NCBI GenBank assembly: GCA_028564705.1
Contig: JAPXFQ010001133.1
Location: 5,160,001 to 5,224,000 of the forward strand
Length of the DNA stretch: 64,000 nucleotides
Direction: 5' to 3'
Origin: Apricaphanius iberus
Taxonomy: Eukaryota > Chordata > Actinopteri > Cyprinodontiformes > Aphaniidae
This document shows, piece by piece, positions 10,870 through 20,640 of this stretch (positions within the stretch are counted from its first letter, which is position 1; every line of letters begins with the position of its first letter). A model generated the notes under the pieces. That model was given only the letters and a program-made list of their open reading frames with translations, ran no database searches and had not been told where the DNA came from. Both the position numbers and the translations under genes were made by a program.

Positions 10870-11655
10870 ATGGGTAAGTCACGGAAACCTGCTTCAGATA
10901 CAACAACGAGCACACCGTCGCAGAAGCGCACTCGTTCCGAGGCTAGCACATCCACCGACTCGCCAGATAGAAGCTACGGCGACATCCTGGACTCAATAGA
11001 CAAGAAGCTAACCAGCCTGGACGCCCGTCTCGCGCTGGTTGAGGTTCTTCATAAAGAATTTCAGGCTTTGAGGGAATCGCTGGAGTTCAGCCAACAACAA
11101 GTAGCTTCGCTAGTTACAGAAAACCAAACACTAAAAGAAGACGTTAAAAAACTCACCGAGGGAATGAAGCAGCTGTCTGGAGAAAACAAAAGCTTCAAGG
11201 AGTCTATTCTAGACATCCAGGCCCGATCAATGAGGGACAATCTTGTTTTTTCGGGGATACCAGAGCAGGCTGAGGAAGATGCTGAAGTAGCCGTGCGAAA
11301 GTTCATTCAACACCAACTGAAACTGCCAGACGACACGGTTAAAAGCATAACCTTCCATCGGGTTCACCGACTCGGAGGTAAGAAACACAACAACACCCGC
11401 CCGCGACCAATTGTTGCAAAATTTGAACATTTTAAACAAAAAGAACAAGTCAAAGGACGCGGGAGAGAGCTACGGGGGACGAATTACAGCGTTAATGATC
11501 AGTTTCCGAAAGAAATCCTGGACAGAAGACGCGTGTTATTTCCAATTAGAAAAAAACATATTAGTGAGGGCTGTAGGGCTACGGTTAGTGTGGATAAACT
11601 GTATGTTAACGGTCAGCTGTTTAGGGACCCTCAGGTTACTCCTTGGCTTTATTAG
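10870..11655 (+). CDS. LINE ORF1 protein (L1 ORF1p-like RNA-binding chaperone, 261 aa)
   Basis: I choose the ATG at 10870: it has G at -3 and +4, and the frame open further upstream has only a TTG at 10822. Residues 1-35 are a basic, Ser/Thr-rich tail. Residues about 38-118 are a coiled coil with regular Leu/Val spacing, expected to drive trimerisation. Residues 123-200 fit the L1 ORF1p RNA-recognition motif (DNLVFSGIPE at 123-132, HRVHRLGG at 163-170, RPIVAKF at 179-185), and 203-261 the C-terminal domain (YSVNDQFPKEILDRRR). Such proteins coat the LINE RNA, act as nucleic-acid chaperones and form cytoplasmic ribonucleoprotein with ORF2 protein. The length is somewhat below human ORF1p (338 aa), mainly from a shorter coiled coil and N-terminus. 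There are no stops or frameshifts. It lies 413 bp upstream of ORF2, in the same transcript. Confidence 0.9.
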   Translation: MGKSRKPASDTTTSTPSQKRTRSEASTSTDSPDRSYGDILDSIDKKLTSLDARLALVEVLHKEFQALRESLEFSQQQVASLVTENQTLKEDVKKLTEGMKQLSGENKSFKESILDIQARSMRDNLVFSGIPEQAEEDAEVAVRKFIQHQLKLPDDTVKSITFHRVHRLGGKKHNNTRPRPIVAKFEHFKQKEQVKGRGRELRGTNYSVNDQFPKEILDRRRVLFPIRKKHISEGCRATVSVDKLYVNGQLFRDPQVTPWLY

Positions 11656-12068
11656 TCATATTTAACAGAACCAAGACAGAATTAGCTTTATCAGACAACT
11701 ATAGTTTAAAAAAAAAGCACAGCTCAGCAGGCTGTTTTTGTTTGTTAATGTGGGTAGGGGCAGGGCTGTGCACTTTTTTTTTTTTCTTTCATTTTTTCTT
11801 TTTCACTATTATCTTTCTCACATTTGTACAACCAAATCTCTTTATCACCTTTTTTCCTTTTTCTCTCTCACACACACACAGACTTTTATCATGGCATATT
11901 CATGTTTTTCCATCATACTTTCATTCTGTACACACCTGTATGGTGCATTATCTACCCGCTTTATCTCTGCTTCTGGTTTTTTTCAATCTGGCAACCCCAT
12001 GGACAAACCAAAATTACACCTATATTCATCCTTGGCGATAGTACATATCTAAGGTTTATCTTAGCTCT
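11656..12068 (+). other. inter-ORF spacer, pyrimidine-rich
   Basis: 413 bp between ORF1 and ORF2 with long T- and C-rich runs (about 11774-11870) and several short upstream ATGs. Human L1 has only 63 bp here. The ORF2 start context is weak (T at -3, A at +4), so the spacer probably influences how ORF2 is translated; the mechanism is not visible. Confidence 0.6.
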
Positions 12069-15000
12069 ATGAATCCTGTAAAATTTATAACATGGAATAT
12101 TCGCGGCGCTAGCTGCAGAGATAAAACCATTAAGATTTTCAACCATCTTACAAGACTGAAGGCAGATGTCGTCTTACTACAGGAGACTCATAAATCAAGT
12201 TCAACAGCTAATGATTTAAAAACACCAGAGTATCCTAATATATTTTCTTCATGCTATAACTCTAGACAACGAGGAGTAGCAATATTAATAAATAGAAATA
12301 CTAATTTTAAAGTAATAGACACAGCTACAGATCCAGAAGGTAGATTTATAATATTAAAACTATTTATAAATAACCAAAAGTTATGTATAGTTAGTATATA
12401 TGGTCCAAATGTTGACGACCCCTCATTCTTTCATACTTTCTTCTCGGTTCTGGCTAATCACATGGATTGCTCACTTGTTCTTGGGGGAGATTTCAACTTT
12501 GGACTAAATGAAGAAATAGACAGGCTCAGTACAGCAGGGACTCAGCGCAGATGGCAATCCATAGATATAGTTAAACAGTACATGAGCGATTATGGACTCT
12601 GCGATGCATGGCGATCGCTTCATCCCAACGACAGAAAATACACTTTTTACTCAAACGTACATCATTCTTATTCTAGATTGGACTATTTGTTAGTCAGCAG
12701 CTCACTGTTGAATGACATTTCAGACACTGAGATACATCCTATAGTGATCAGCGATCACGCTCCTGTTTCTTTAAATTTAGCAAATAAAATTGCAACCCTT
12801 CAATATAAAAATTGGAGATTTAATACATCATTACTTAAGGATAAAGAATTTATTAAATATATTGAAAAAGAATGGGCTTCATACATGGAATTTAATGATC
12901 TCCCTGGTATGTCGCCATCCACTCTATGGGAAGCAGGGAAAGCTGTGATTAGAGGTAAAATAATTTCATTCTCATCAAATAAAAAGAGAACAGAAAATAA
13001 ACATGTTCAGGAATTAGAAGAAACTATTAAATCATTAGAACCTTCCCTGGATAAAGAGAGCTTAAGTAAAATAAGGAAAGCAAAATTAGAATTAAATGAA
13101 ATTATTAATAAAAGGACGCAGTTCTTAATCCAAAGACTTAGAATAGAAAACTTTGAACATAGTAATAAATCAGGTAGCTTCTTAGCTAATCAGTTAAAAA
13201 TAAATAAAGAAAAAACAACTATATCTGCAATCAAAGACAAAATTGGGAATATAATATATGACCCTGAAAAAATAAACAACACTTTCAAAGAATTTTATGA
13301 GACGTTATACACACCAGAGATAAACCCTTCAAATAATGATATTGTACAATTTCTGGATAAAATAACTCTTCCTAAACTTTCAGACAGTCAAGCAAAGGCC
13401 CTGGATTCACCGCTAACAGTGTCTGAACTCCAGGAGGCCCTCCAATCCATGCCTAATAATAAAGCTCCAGGTCCAGATGGATTTCCAGCAGAGTTCTATA
13501 AAGAATTCTGGAATATTCTGGCACCAACATTTTACAAAATGTTACAGGAAACAAAGGAAAATGGTCGAATACCACCAAACATGAATTCTGCCTACATCAA
13601 TCTTCTATTAAAACCAGGAAAAGACCCTATGTCTCCTACCAGTTATCGTCCCATTTCTCTTATCAATGTGGATCTGAAAATAATTTGCAAAGCTCTTGCA
13701 AGAAGGATAGAGAAAATAACACCTCTAATAATCCACCCTGATCAAACAGGTTTTATAAAAGGTAGGCTCTCTTCCACAAATTCACGTAGATTAATAGATT
13801 TAATAGATTATTCCCACTGTAAAAACGTCCAAACCAATATATTATCTTTAGATGCAGAAAAAGCATTTGATAGAGTTAACTGGAAATTTTTATTTGCAGC
13901 CTTAAATAAATTCGGATTCAGTAATTCTTTTGTAAACTGGTTAAAAATATTATACAGCTCACCAACAGCATGTATTAGGACCAATAATCAAACATCATCA
14001 AGGTTCTTTCTTCAGAGAGGTACCAGGCAGGGATGTCCACTTTCTCCCTCCCTCTTTGCTATTTTTATTGAACCATTAGCAGCAGCAATCAGGCAAAATA
14101 ATAATGTTAAAGGTATACAATGCAACAAAATAGAACATAAAATCAGTTTATACGCAGATGATGTACTACTTTTTCTACAGCATTCACAAACTTCCTTGTA
14201 TCAGGTAATTGAGTTAATAAAATCTTACTCAAGAGTTTCAGACTATTCCATAAATTGGTTAAAATCTACAGTCCTTCCTATCAACTGTTCTTACCAGAGT
14301 CCTGTTGCTTTACAGCTCCGGTCGGGAAATATTACATATCTAGGTATCCATATCTCACCAAGACTGGCAGACTTATCTAAGCTAAACTACGTCCCACTTT
14401 TAAAAAAAGTGGAAGATGATCTGGCAAGATGGAAATCCCTTCCAATATCACTTATTGGAAGGGTAGCTACAATAAAAATGATGGTTTTGCCTAGAATCAA
14501 TTATTTATTCTCAATGATCCCAAGCAAACCATCACCTGATTGGTTTAGATCTCTGGACTCTTCTGTTTCTAAATTCCTTTGGAAAGATAAACCCCCACGT
14601 ATCAGCTTAAAAACACTACAGAAGTCCAAAGATAAAGGAGGTCTAGACCTACCAAACTTTCGTCATTATTTCTTAGCCAACAGACTCCAATACACATCAA
14701 GATGGGTAAAACACAGTTATATCGATGAGTGCTGGGTAGATGTAGAACAGACACTATGCAATAAGATAAAACTTTCAGATCTACCTTTTGTTAGCTCAAA
14801 TATAAAACAAAATGAATGTTTCAAAAGTATAAATATCAGCTCCTCTCTGACAGCTTGGTGGGAATTTCTTAAAATGACAAAGACCTCACTAGTCCCATGC
14901 AGGCGTACACCCATCTGGAATAACCCGGATATCTTACAAAAAAAATGCATGATTAACTTTCCAGGCTGGAGTTGTAAAGGAATTGAATACCTGGAGCATA

Positions 15001-15794
15001 TATTTGATGGAACAGACTTTATCCCCTTTAATACATTGGTTACACAATTCGGAATTAACAAGAATAAATTCTTAGAATACCAACAAATTAAATCAATTAT
15101 AAAAAATAAATTTAGGCTCAATACAGTTGATTTACAAATTCCAGGAAAAGTTTTAGACTTCCTTAATCTTAACCCTCCCAAACTGCTATCTAAAATATAC
15201 AAAACATTAAATAGAATAGATGAATCAATAGCCCTTCCGATTTCAAAATGGGAGATGGACTTGTCCATCTCAATAGACCAAAACCTCTGGTCTCAAATTT
15301 CATTAAGAACCTTCAAATTTCTTAAGAATCCTAATCTACGATTAATACAATATAAAATCCTTCATAGAGTGCATTATACAGGGCAACGGATGTTCAAGAT
15401 GGGTTATACGCCGTCTGATACCTGTTTACAATGTACAAGCAATCTACCAGACAATTATATTCATGCTCTTTGGTTCTGCCCACCTGTTAAGAAATATTGG
15501 TACCAGATATGTGAAGATCTATCAAAGTGTCTGAAATGTAATATCACACCTGCTCCCAGAGTTTGCTTGCTGGGAAATATAGATGAAGTTACCATGGATA
15601 CAAAGTCTATGCAATTATTTTACATCGCCTTATGCATCGCTAAGAAAAATATCCTCTTGAACTGGAAAAATAAAAATACTCTGAATATTAATCAATATAG
15701 AGATCTCCTTCTGGATTACATTGGTTTAGAAACGGCATCTGCCTCCACATCTGATCAATCTTTCTGGTCACCCTTGATCAGTTCCATCACCTAG
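12069..15794 (+). CDS. LINE ORF2 protein: endonuclease and reverse transcriptase (1,241 aa)
   Basis: One open frame, close to human L1 ORF2p in length (1,275 aa). The N-terminal apurinic-type endonuclease (about 1-235) has every expected residue: N10 (WNIRG), E39 (QETH), YGPN at 111-114, D141 and N143 (GGDFN), D205 (SRLDY), D229 and H230 (SDH). It would nick target DNA to prime synthesis. The linker at about 240-440 is rich in Lys/Glu/Asn. The reverse transcriptase spans about 440-770: APGPDGFPAEFY, SYRPISL, D595 in LDAEKAFD, RQGCPLSP near 652, and Y695-A-D-D698. The C-terminal part contains C1119-X2-C1122-X9-H1132-X4-C1137, the CCHC motif of L1-type ORF2 proteins, needed in mammalian L1 for RNA binding. 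No stop, frameshift or missing catalytic residue is seen. The first ATG of the frame matches the family start. Confidence 0.95.
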   Translation: MNPVKFITWNIRGASCRDKTIKIFNHLTRLKADVVLLQETHKSSSTANDLKTPEYPNIFSSCYNSRQRGVAILINRNTNFKVIDTATDPEGRFIILKLFINNQKLCIVSIYGPNVDDPSFFHTFFSVLANHMDCSLVLGGDFNFGLNEEIDRLSTAGTQRRWQSIDIVKQYMSDYGLCDAWRSLHPNDRKYTFYSNVHHSYSRLDYLLVSSSLLNDISDTEIHPIVISDHAPVSLNLANKIATLQYKNWRFNTSLLKDKEFIKYIEKEWASYMEFNDLPGMSPSTLWEAGKAVIRGKIISFSSNKKRTENKHVQELEETIKSLEPSLDKESLSKIRKAKLELNEIINKRTQFLIQRLRIENFEHSNKSGSFLANQLKINKEKTTISAIKDKIGNIIYDPEKINNTFKEFYETLYTPEINPSNNDIVQFLDKITLPKLSDSQAKALDSPLTVSELQEALQSMPNNKAPGPDGFPAEFYKEFWNILAPTFYKMLQETKENGRIPPNMNSAYINLLLKPGKDPMSPTSYRPISLINVDLKIICKALARRIEKITPLIIHPDQTGFIKGRLSSTNSRRLIDLIDYSHCKNVQTNILSLDAEKAFDRVNWKFLFAALNKFGFSNSFVNWLKILYSSPTACIRTNNQTSSRFFLQRGTRQGCPLSPSLFAIFIEPLAAAIRQNNNVKGIQCNKIEHKISLYADDVLLFLQHSQTSLYQVIELIKSYSRVSDYSINWLKSTVLPINCSYQSPVALQLRSGNITYLGIHISPRLADLSKLNYVPLLKKVEDDLARWKSLPISLIGRVATIKMMVLPRINYLFSMIPSKPSPDWFRSLDSSVSKFLWKDKPPRISLKTLQKSKDKGGLDLPNFRHYFLANRLQYTSRWVKHSYIDECWVDVEQTLCNKIKLSDLPFVSSNIKQNECFKSINISSSLTAWWEFLKMTKTSLVPCRRTPIWNNPDILQKKCMINFPGWSCKGIEYLEHIFDGTDFIPFNTLVTQFGINKNKFLEYQQIKSIIKNKFRLNTVDLQIPGKVLDFLNLNPPKLLSKIYKTLNRIDESIALPISKWEMDLSISIDQNLWSQISLRTFKFLKNPNLRLIQYKILHRVHYTGQRMFKMGYTPSDTCLQCTSNLPDNYIHALWFCPPVKKYWYQICEDLSKCLKCNITPAPRVCLLGNIDEVTMDTKSMQLFYIALCIAKKNILLNWKNKNTLNINQYRDLLLDYIGLETASASTSDQSFWSPLISSIT

Positions 15795-18700
15795 TGGGGT
15801 CGGGCCCTTGATTCCGTTCTGTGGGACACGGTTGCCGATGTGGAGCTAAGGGTTGGTGGTGACTGCGGGGAGGTCCTTGGGGGTGGGTCCGCTTGCGGTT
15901 CGGCGATAGGTGCCGAGACCCTCGCCTGGGGTGGGACTTTGGGGTCTTTGTGTGGTGACTCCTAGTGGCTGCATGCGGCGCCTTAGAGGGGTCGTGCTGG
16001 CGGACACGGGTTACTGGCCTGGTGCTGTGCTGCTCTGGGGGGGTCTGGACTGGGCCTGGGGCTCGGGGTTCTGGGGCGGCGCGCCCCCCGGCTGGGGCCC
16101 TGGCGGGGCTTGGCCGGGGGGGGCCGCTGCCGTCGGTGCCGGCTGGGGGGGGGCTGTGGTCAGCCGGTGGTTGGCGGGCGCTGCTGCCCTTTCCATCTCC
16201 CCGGGCTGGTTCCTGTCGCTTGCTCCCCGGTGGCCGCTTGCCGCGTCCGGGCGTCGGCGAGAGGCCGTGGCGGGTGGCCGGCGTCTCCGGGCCCGATCGG
16301 CTATATTCACACTGGACATGGCTCCTGGGTCTTGGTCTTAGCCCTCGCGGGGGTGCTGGGGTGGGGGGCTCTGGCCGTTGTTGGTCGGCCTCCACAGTGA
16401 CAGACCAGTTGGTGGGGTGTGGGCTGGTGGGTGGACGTGCTGGGTTCTGTTGCCACCCGGCCATCGGGCGGTAGAAGCAAGGCTGGAGGATGTCGGCCTG
16501 GGGATTGGCCGCCCGGGACTTCGGTCTGCTCACGGGCCTGGCGCGGCATGTCCGGGGTACCCGAGTCGGTGGTGCGCCGGGTTCCGGCCTCGGCCCGGGG
16601 GTCCTCGGACGCTGGCGGTGCCTGGGGCGTCTCTTATTGGCGGGGAGGCTTTTTACCATCTAGCACAGGCGCTCTTTTTAACGGGGTGCGCTTGGGACGG
16701 GAGGGGGGAGGGCGTTGAGGGTGAGGGGGGGCTAAACTCAACCTGGGTGTCTAGTGACATGTGTTTTGTTAGCAGTGTGAATGTTGGGGAGGATTTAGGT
16801 ATGCCCCTGGCATGGGGGCTGGTGGATTGCCGGGGCCCCCATGGGGCTCGGCGGTACCGCTGCCGTGGGCCCCGACTGGACGTGCTGGGGCCTCCCACCC
16901 CTGGTGGATCGGGCCGAACGGGGGTGCCTATTGGAGTCAGCAGGGGAGCTGGCTCCCTGGGGTTGGCAATGGTCACCCCAGTTATTTTCTCCCCATCCCC
17001 ATGCCTCTGTCCACCTGCTCCTTCATTCTACCATTCACAAGGCCTTGGGACGTGGGCACGTCACTGGGGTGCGGGATGGAGCTTCCGTCTTCGCTACCCG
17101 GTGGCGGCCTGGGTCCCGATTTTATTGAGCAATTTAGACACTACACTTGCAACATTTACAGGGAACGCACATGTAGGGACCTGGCGGTGTGGCGCCACAG
17201 GCGAGGCCCCCCCGTTGAGGTTAAACGCATCTAGACACTGAGGGCCCGGGGGGGGGAGATGGGGGTACCCGGCAGTATTCCCATGTCCCCCCCCCTCTGT
17301 TTTAAGTGCACATTAGAACAACACGCAACAACACCACATTGAGCTGGGGGAGAGAGGCTGGGGGGTCTTTCCACACCCCTGTTCGTTGGACCATCAGGGG
17401 TCGGAGCCCGGATAGAACATCACGCCGTCTGGTCGGGGTCCTGGGCTGGTGGGCTGCTCTTGCCGGTGTGGGGCCTTGGCGGTCTACTTGTCCCCGTCCT
17501 GGTGGGCAAAGGGGTCTGTCTCCTGGGTGCAGGGGCAGGGTTCTCTACTGGGGTCGTCTGTCCCTGGGCCTGGGAGTATGGAGTATAGTGTACGTATGGG
17601 GGGTATGAATGAGGGTATAGCGTCCTTTTTTCGTATGTCCTGTATTTGTAAGAATGTGTACACAAGAAAGGGAGGGTACGTATGAGTGTCTCTGTCTGTC
17701 TATGTCTACTTGTCAGGTTGGGTGTTTGGCTGCTCTCTGGCCTGATGCATCTTCTTCCCTCCCCGTCACTCCCCGTCGGTGATGGTTGCTCCTGCCCGCT
17801 GGTTGATGATGACTCTCGATGCCTGGGGCTGGGGGTCCCGGTTGCGGCCCGGCTCGGTCCTGGTGCATGTCGGGCGGGTCCTGGGTGGTCCGGTGTGTCG
17901 GGCGGCCGCTGTTTCGGGCCGATGTCCTCCTTGGATTGACTGGGGCACCTCTTATGGGGGTGCCGGGTTTGTAGAATAGGTTGGTGCCGTCCGGTGGATC
18001 GGTGGGGACCGTGCCTGGCGCCCAATCCTCCTGCCGGTTCCAGGACTTCAGCTGGCTGGTCTGTTCGCCTGGTGGGGCTGTCCGGCATTGGCTGGGCCCC
18101 TGATCTTGGCGCCCCACGTGGGGCGGGATCTGGACCCTGGAGCTGGAAGATCTGGATGTCCAGGTGCCGGCTGGGCGCGGCCTGGGGAGGGCGTACATCC
18201 GCTGTGGCTCCCTGGCGTGTGGATGTGTGGAGGCGGGCCGGGTTGTTGGCGGTGGGTACTGGTCCGGGGTGGCGGCGGCGTGTGTTGTCCGTCGGTTGGC
18301 TGCGGGTCCTCCTTGCCTGCGGCGGCGGCGGGGGACCCTTGTCGGCTGGTCACTGGTTGGGGCCCCGCTGGGGGGTGGGGTGCCCCTGGTCCCCGTGGCC
18401 TCCGGTTCCTGGTCCGGGCCCGCCCTGGCGTAGCCGGTTACCGGCGGAGCCCGTGGGCTCGTCACTGCGATCTCTCGGGCCCCAGCATCGCGGCTGGTGG
18501 GTGCTCCCCTGGGGCTTCCATCTGTTCCCCTCTTGGCGGGTGATCGACCCTGCGCTGATCCGCCTGTGGACTCTGTACTCTGTGGGACGCTGGATGCATA
18601 CATCTCTTGCCTCCTCCATGTCTGTGCCGATTCCTGTAGGACGGATTGACGGTTCCTTACACCAGCTATCAATCACTTGCATGGGGAAACCTTATTCCGA

Positions 18701-19153
18701 CCTGCATGCTCGCACACACATAGGTGTGGGGACATAGGTGAGGACGGACATATCTTAAGCTGAGGTTATCATCATTAGTTAGTTGTTCACAGGAGCTTAC
18801 CAGAAACATTTGTATTATGTTCATTAATCAATGCTTGTGTGTAGTGAATGTGTAATTCTTTGTTTATTCTACCAGATCCGAACTATTGGTTTGGTTCTGT
18901 ACACTTTGTTGTTTTTGTTTTGTATTACTGTTTCTCTGCCGTCCGGCAGAGGTGGAGGACTGGGATGTTTTCTTGTGTTCTTTATTTGCCTCCCTGTCTT
19001 GTGTCATCGGTTCGCCCCTCTGTTGGTCCGGTTTCTTTTCTTCACCTTCTTCCTTTCTCCCTTCTTGTCTCAGTTTAATGTCCATGACGTCAGGAAATTG
19101 AACCCACAGTAATCACTAATAAAGATTTTTCATACATATACATCAAGTGGCGT
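15795..19153 (+). other. LINE 3' UTR, very long and G-rich
   Basis: About 3.36 kb from the ORF2 stop to the inferred canonical 3' end. The portion to about 18,700 is strongly G+C-rich with G on the + strand, in sharp contrast to the AT-rich ORF2 and flanks. It includes long G runs (near 16,118, 16,145, 17,246) and C runs (17,288). The last 400 bp are AT/pyrimidine-rich. Long open frames on both strands (for example antisense 15787-16659 and 17713-18672) are rich in Pro, Arg and Gly, match no domain I know and probably result from the lack of A+T-rich stop codons. A related 5'-truncated copy at 25,707-26,008 shares 17,750-17,940 and the terminal 120 bp, so this region belongs to the family. 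Confidence 0.8.
19118..19123 (+). promoter_or_regulatory. LINE polyadenylation signal AATAAA
   Basis: AATAAA 30 bp before the point where the truncated relative at 25.7 kb goes into its poly(A). This is the expected spacing for the family's own 3' processing signal. Confidence 0.75.
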
Positions 19154-19259
19154 ACTACAGCGAAGCTGTAATACTCTGCTTGGGAAAGTAAAACTGTTGG
19201 GCTTGTACTTGGTACTCAGACACCAATTCTGAGTAGCATACTGCTAGACAGGACACGTT
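19154..19259 (+). other. extra 3' sequence, candidate 3' transduction
   Basis: In the related copy (25,707-26,008, minus strand) the element ends CAAGTGGAGT and goes directly into A's. Here the equivalent CAAGTGGCGT is followed by about 106 bp of unrelated sequence (beginning ACTACAGCG, containing the hairpin TACAGC-GAA-GCTGTA) and only then A's and the duplication. This is what read-through past a weak poly(A) signal at the source locus would leave. A subfamily difference in the 3' end is the alternative. Confidence 0.55.
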
Positions 19260-19270
19260 AAAAAAAAAAA
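19260..19270 (+). repeat. LINE poly(A) tail
   Basis: Eleven A's directly before TCGGGGCACCAT. The last two A's can equally belong to the target-site duplication. Confidence 0.85.
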
Positions 19271-19282
19271 TCGGGGCACCAT
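19269..19282. repeat. target-site duplication, right copy
   Basis: AATCGGGGCACCAT, identical to 10605-10618. Confidence 0.9.
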
Positions 19283-20347
19283 TCTAGCCTCTGGGCTAGA
19301 AACAAAATATGATATATAAATCCCTTTACTTAGGCACGTCACGGGGCGCCTCCTACTGACGTCGTACGCAGTACGCAGCCCCTCGCGTGCATGCGTGGAG
19401 GCGGTGTATGACGCGCAGCTTGTCGAAAAGAATGGGGGGAAGTTTTATGACCTATTGTTTAATTGAGCAGGAGGCCTGTGGTTCCTTTCTAACAAAGAAA
19501 CATCGTGGCTCTTATCCGTGAGTTAGCTTCTGCTAATAAAGACTCCCGTTGGGAAATATGGAGAAAAAGGGATTAAAATGTCCTTGCGTGCTGCGCGTTC
19601 CTGACAGGCACTCCGTGGGTGCTGACCCAAATGCCTATGACACCAACACTTACTATCAAACTAACGGAGAGGAACCAAAAATTCTACAGACTAACAATTC
19701 TGTTAACTAATAAAAGACAAAAAATACAGGAAACTTACAATCAACAAGTACAAAACTCACAAATTTACCTATAAGTAGAAACACAGCAGAGAGGAATCAC
19801 AGAGCGCTCAATCAATAATCCATCAATAATCATGCATGCATATAGTTATAAAGAAAACTTTCTAAACTCTCTTCACCCAGGTCACGGAAGATAAAGATGA
19901 AAAGGAACGCTCTTACTTCTTTTGAAAGGAGAGGGGGCTCCCAGTTGTGGAAGAAAAAGTTGGGAAAGTGAGATGTTCGGCTCGTCAGCCGTGCGGACAA
20001 AAAACAAAAGTAGGGGAATTAAGCGGATCAAAAAGAGATAGTTCGGGCCAGCCAAACTATTGGGAAAACTTGGTTGCAGGGATGGAAGGCAAAAATCCAG
20101 AACACGTGTTACGAAGGAAGATCTCTTCTCTCAGTTCCGTGGACAGAACTAAACCCCACTAAAGCGAGTTTTGAAGAGGAAGAACAATGGCTTTTTGCAC
20201 TTTTATGCTGAGTGTGGGCGCTTCGTCCCCCCCCCCAGAATGGTGTGGCCGGGGGAAAAGGGGCGTGCCGCTGAGGGGGAAAAGGAATTTGTCTGATCTT
20301 AACAATCAGACTGTCTTGGTTCCAAAATTCATTGGTGAGACCCAACA
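19283..20347 (+). mobile_element. solo-LTR-like element, copy 2, right part
   Basis: Resumes the LTR after the LINE: TCTAGCCTCTGGGCTAGAAA as in copy 3, then the GC-rich block and the 3' half shared with copy 1 (GAGAGGGGGCTCCCAGT near 19,929, GCCAGCCAAACTATTGGG near 20,049). It ends ACCCAACA at 20347, followed by GATC at 20348-20351, which matches the left flank at 10477-10480. Without the LINE the copy is about 1.2 kb. It lacks the segment corresponding to roughly 2330-2580 of copy 1, including the ACACACACTCAGAATAAAAG stretch, and has lost the AATAAA near the end. It is noncoding. Confidence 0.7.
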
Positions 20348-20351
20348 GATC

Positions 20352-20640
20352 TGACAACCCATATGAGACTAGCCAGGCTATGGAACACTGGCCAGGCCAT
20401 GAAAACTGATTGTTTTTCCTGTATCTGAGTTTGAATGCCCATCAGACTCCCCCTCCAAAACCCCTGAAAAAACAGAAGTTCAATCACAGAACGCTGTTCA
20501 GGTACAGATCGGGGCCATCCCTCCCAACCACACCTGTCCAGGTCTCGATTTCATTACCCGTGTGAGTGGTGGAATCCCTCAGCAGAACTCCCTGCTACCC
20601 TGCTAACCGTTCCACTTGTGTCTTTCTTATTCACATACAT
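20352..20640 (-). pseudogene. continuation of the split LINE fragment, then unassigned
   Basis: The first 20 or so bp (TGACAACCCATATGAG) continue the reverse-transcriptase region interrupted at 10,480, as expected if the LTR-like element inserted there. Beyond about 20,400 I cannot follow the family and see no coding sequence. Confidence 0.45.

Larger units (their letters stand above)
10619..19268 (+). mobile_element. full-length L1-like LINE, both ORFs open
   Basis: An approximately 8.65-kb non-LTR retrotransposon with a 5' UTR of about 250 bp, ORF1 (10870-11655), a pyrimidine-rich spacer, ORF2 (12069-15794), a 3' UTR of about 3.36 kb and a short poly(A) at 19260-19270. A perfect 14-bp target-site duplication flanks it. 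The L1-type ORF1 protein, APE endonuclease, YADD reverse transcriptase, poly(A) tail and duplication place it in the L1 superfamily (L1/Tx1-type fish elements). The intact frames and duplication suggest a recent and possibly still competent insertion. It is about 2.5 kb longer than a mammalian L1, nearly all of the excess being 3' UTR. It sits in the same orientation as the LTR-like element it interrupts. It is the only complete autonomous transposon in the window. Confidence 0.92.

Noticed and set aside
14717..15268. 183-codon minus-strand ORF
   Set aside because: Shadow of the ORF2 coding frame.
15787..16659. 290-codon minus-strand ORF as a gene
   Set aside because: Low-complexity Pro/Arg protein opposite the G-rich LINE 3' UTR and overlapping the ORF2 stop; no domain, and explained by base composition.
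17713..18672. 319-codon minus-strand ORF as a gene
   Set aside because: Same composition effect; the relative at 25.7 kb has most of this region deleted.
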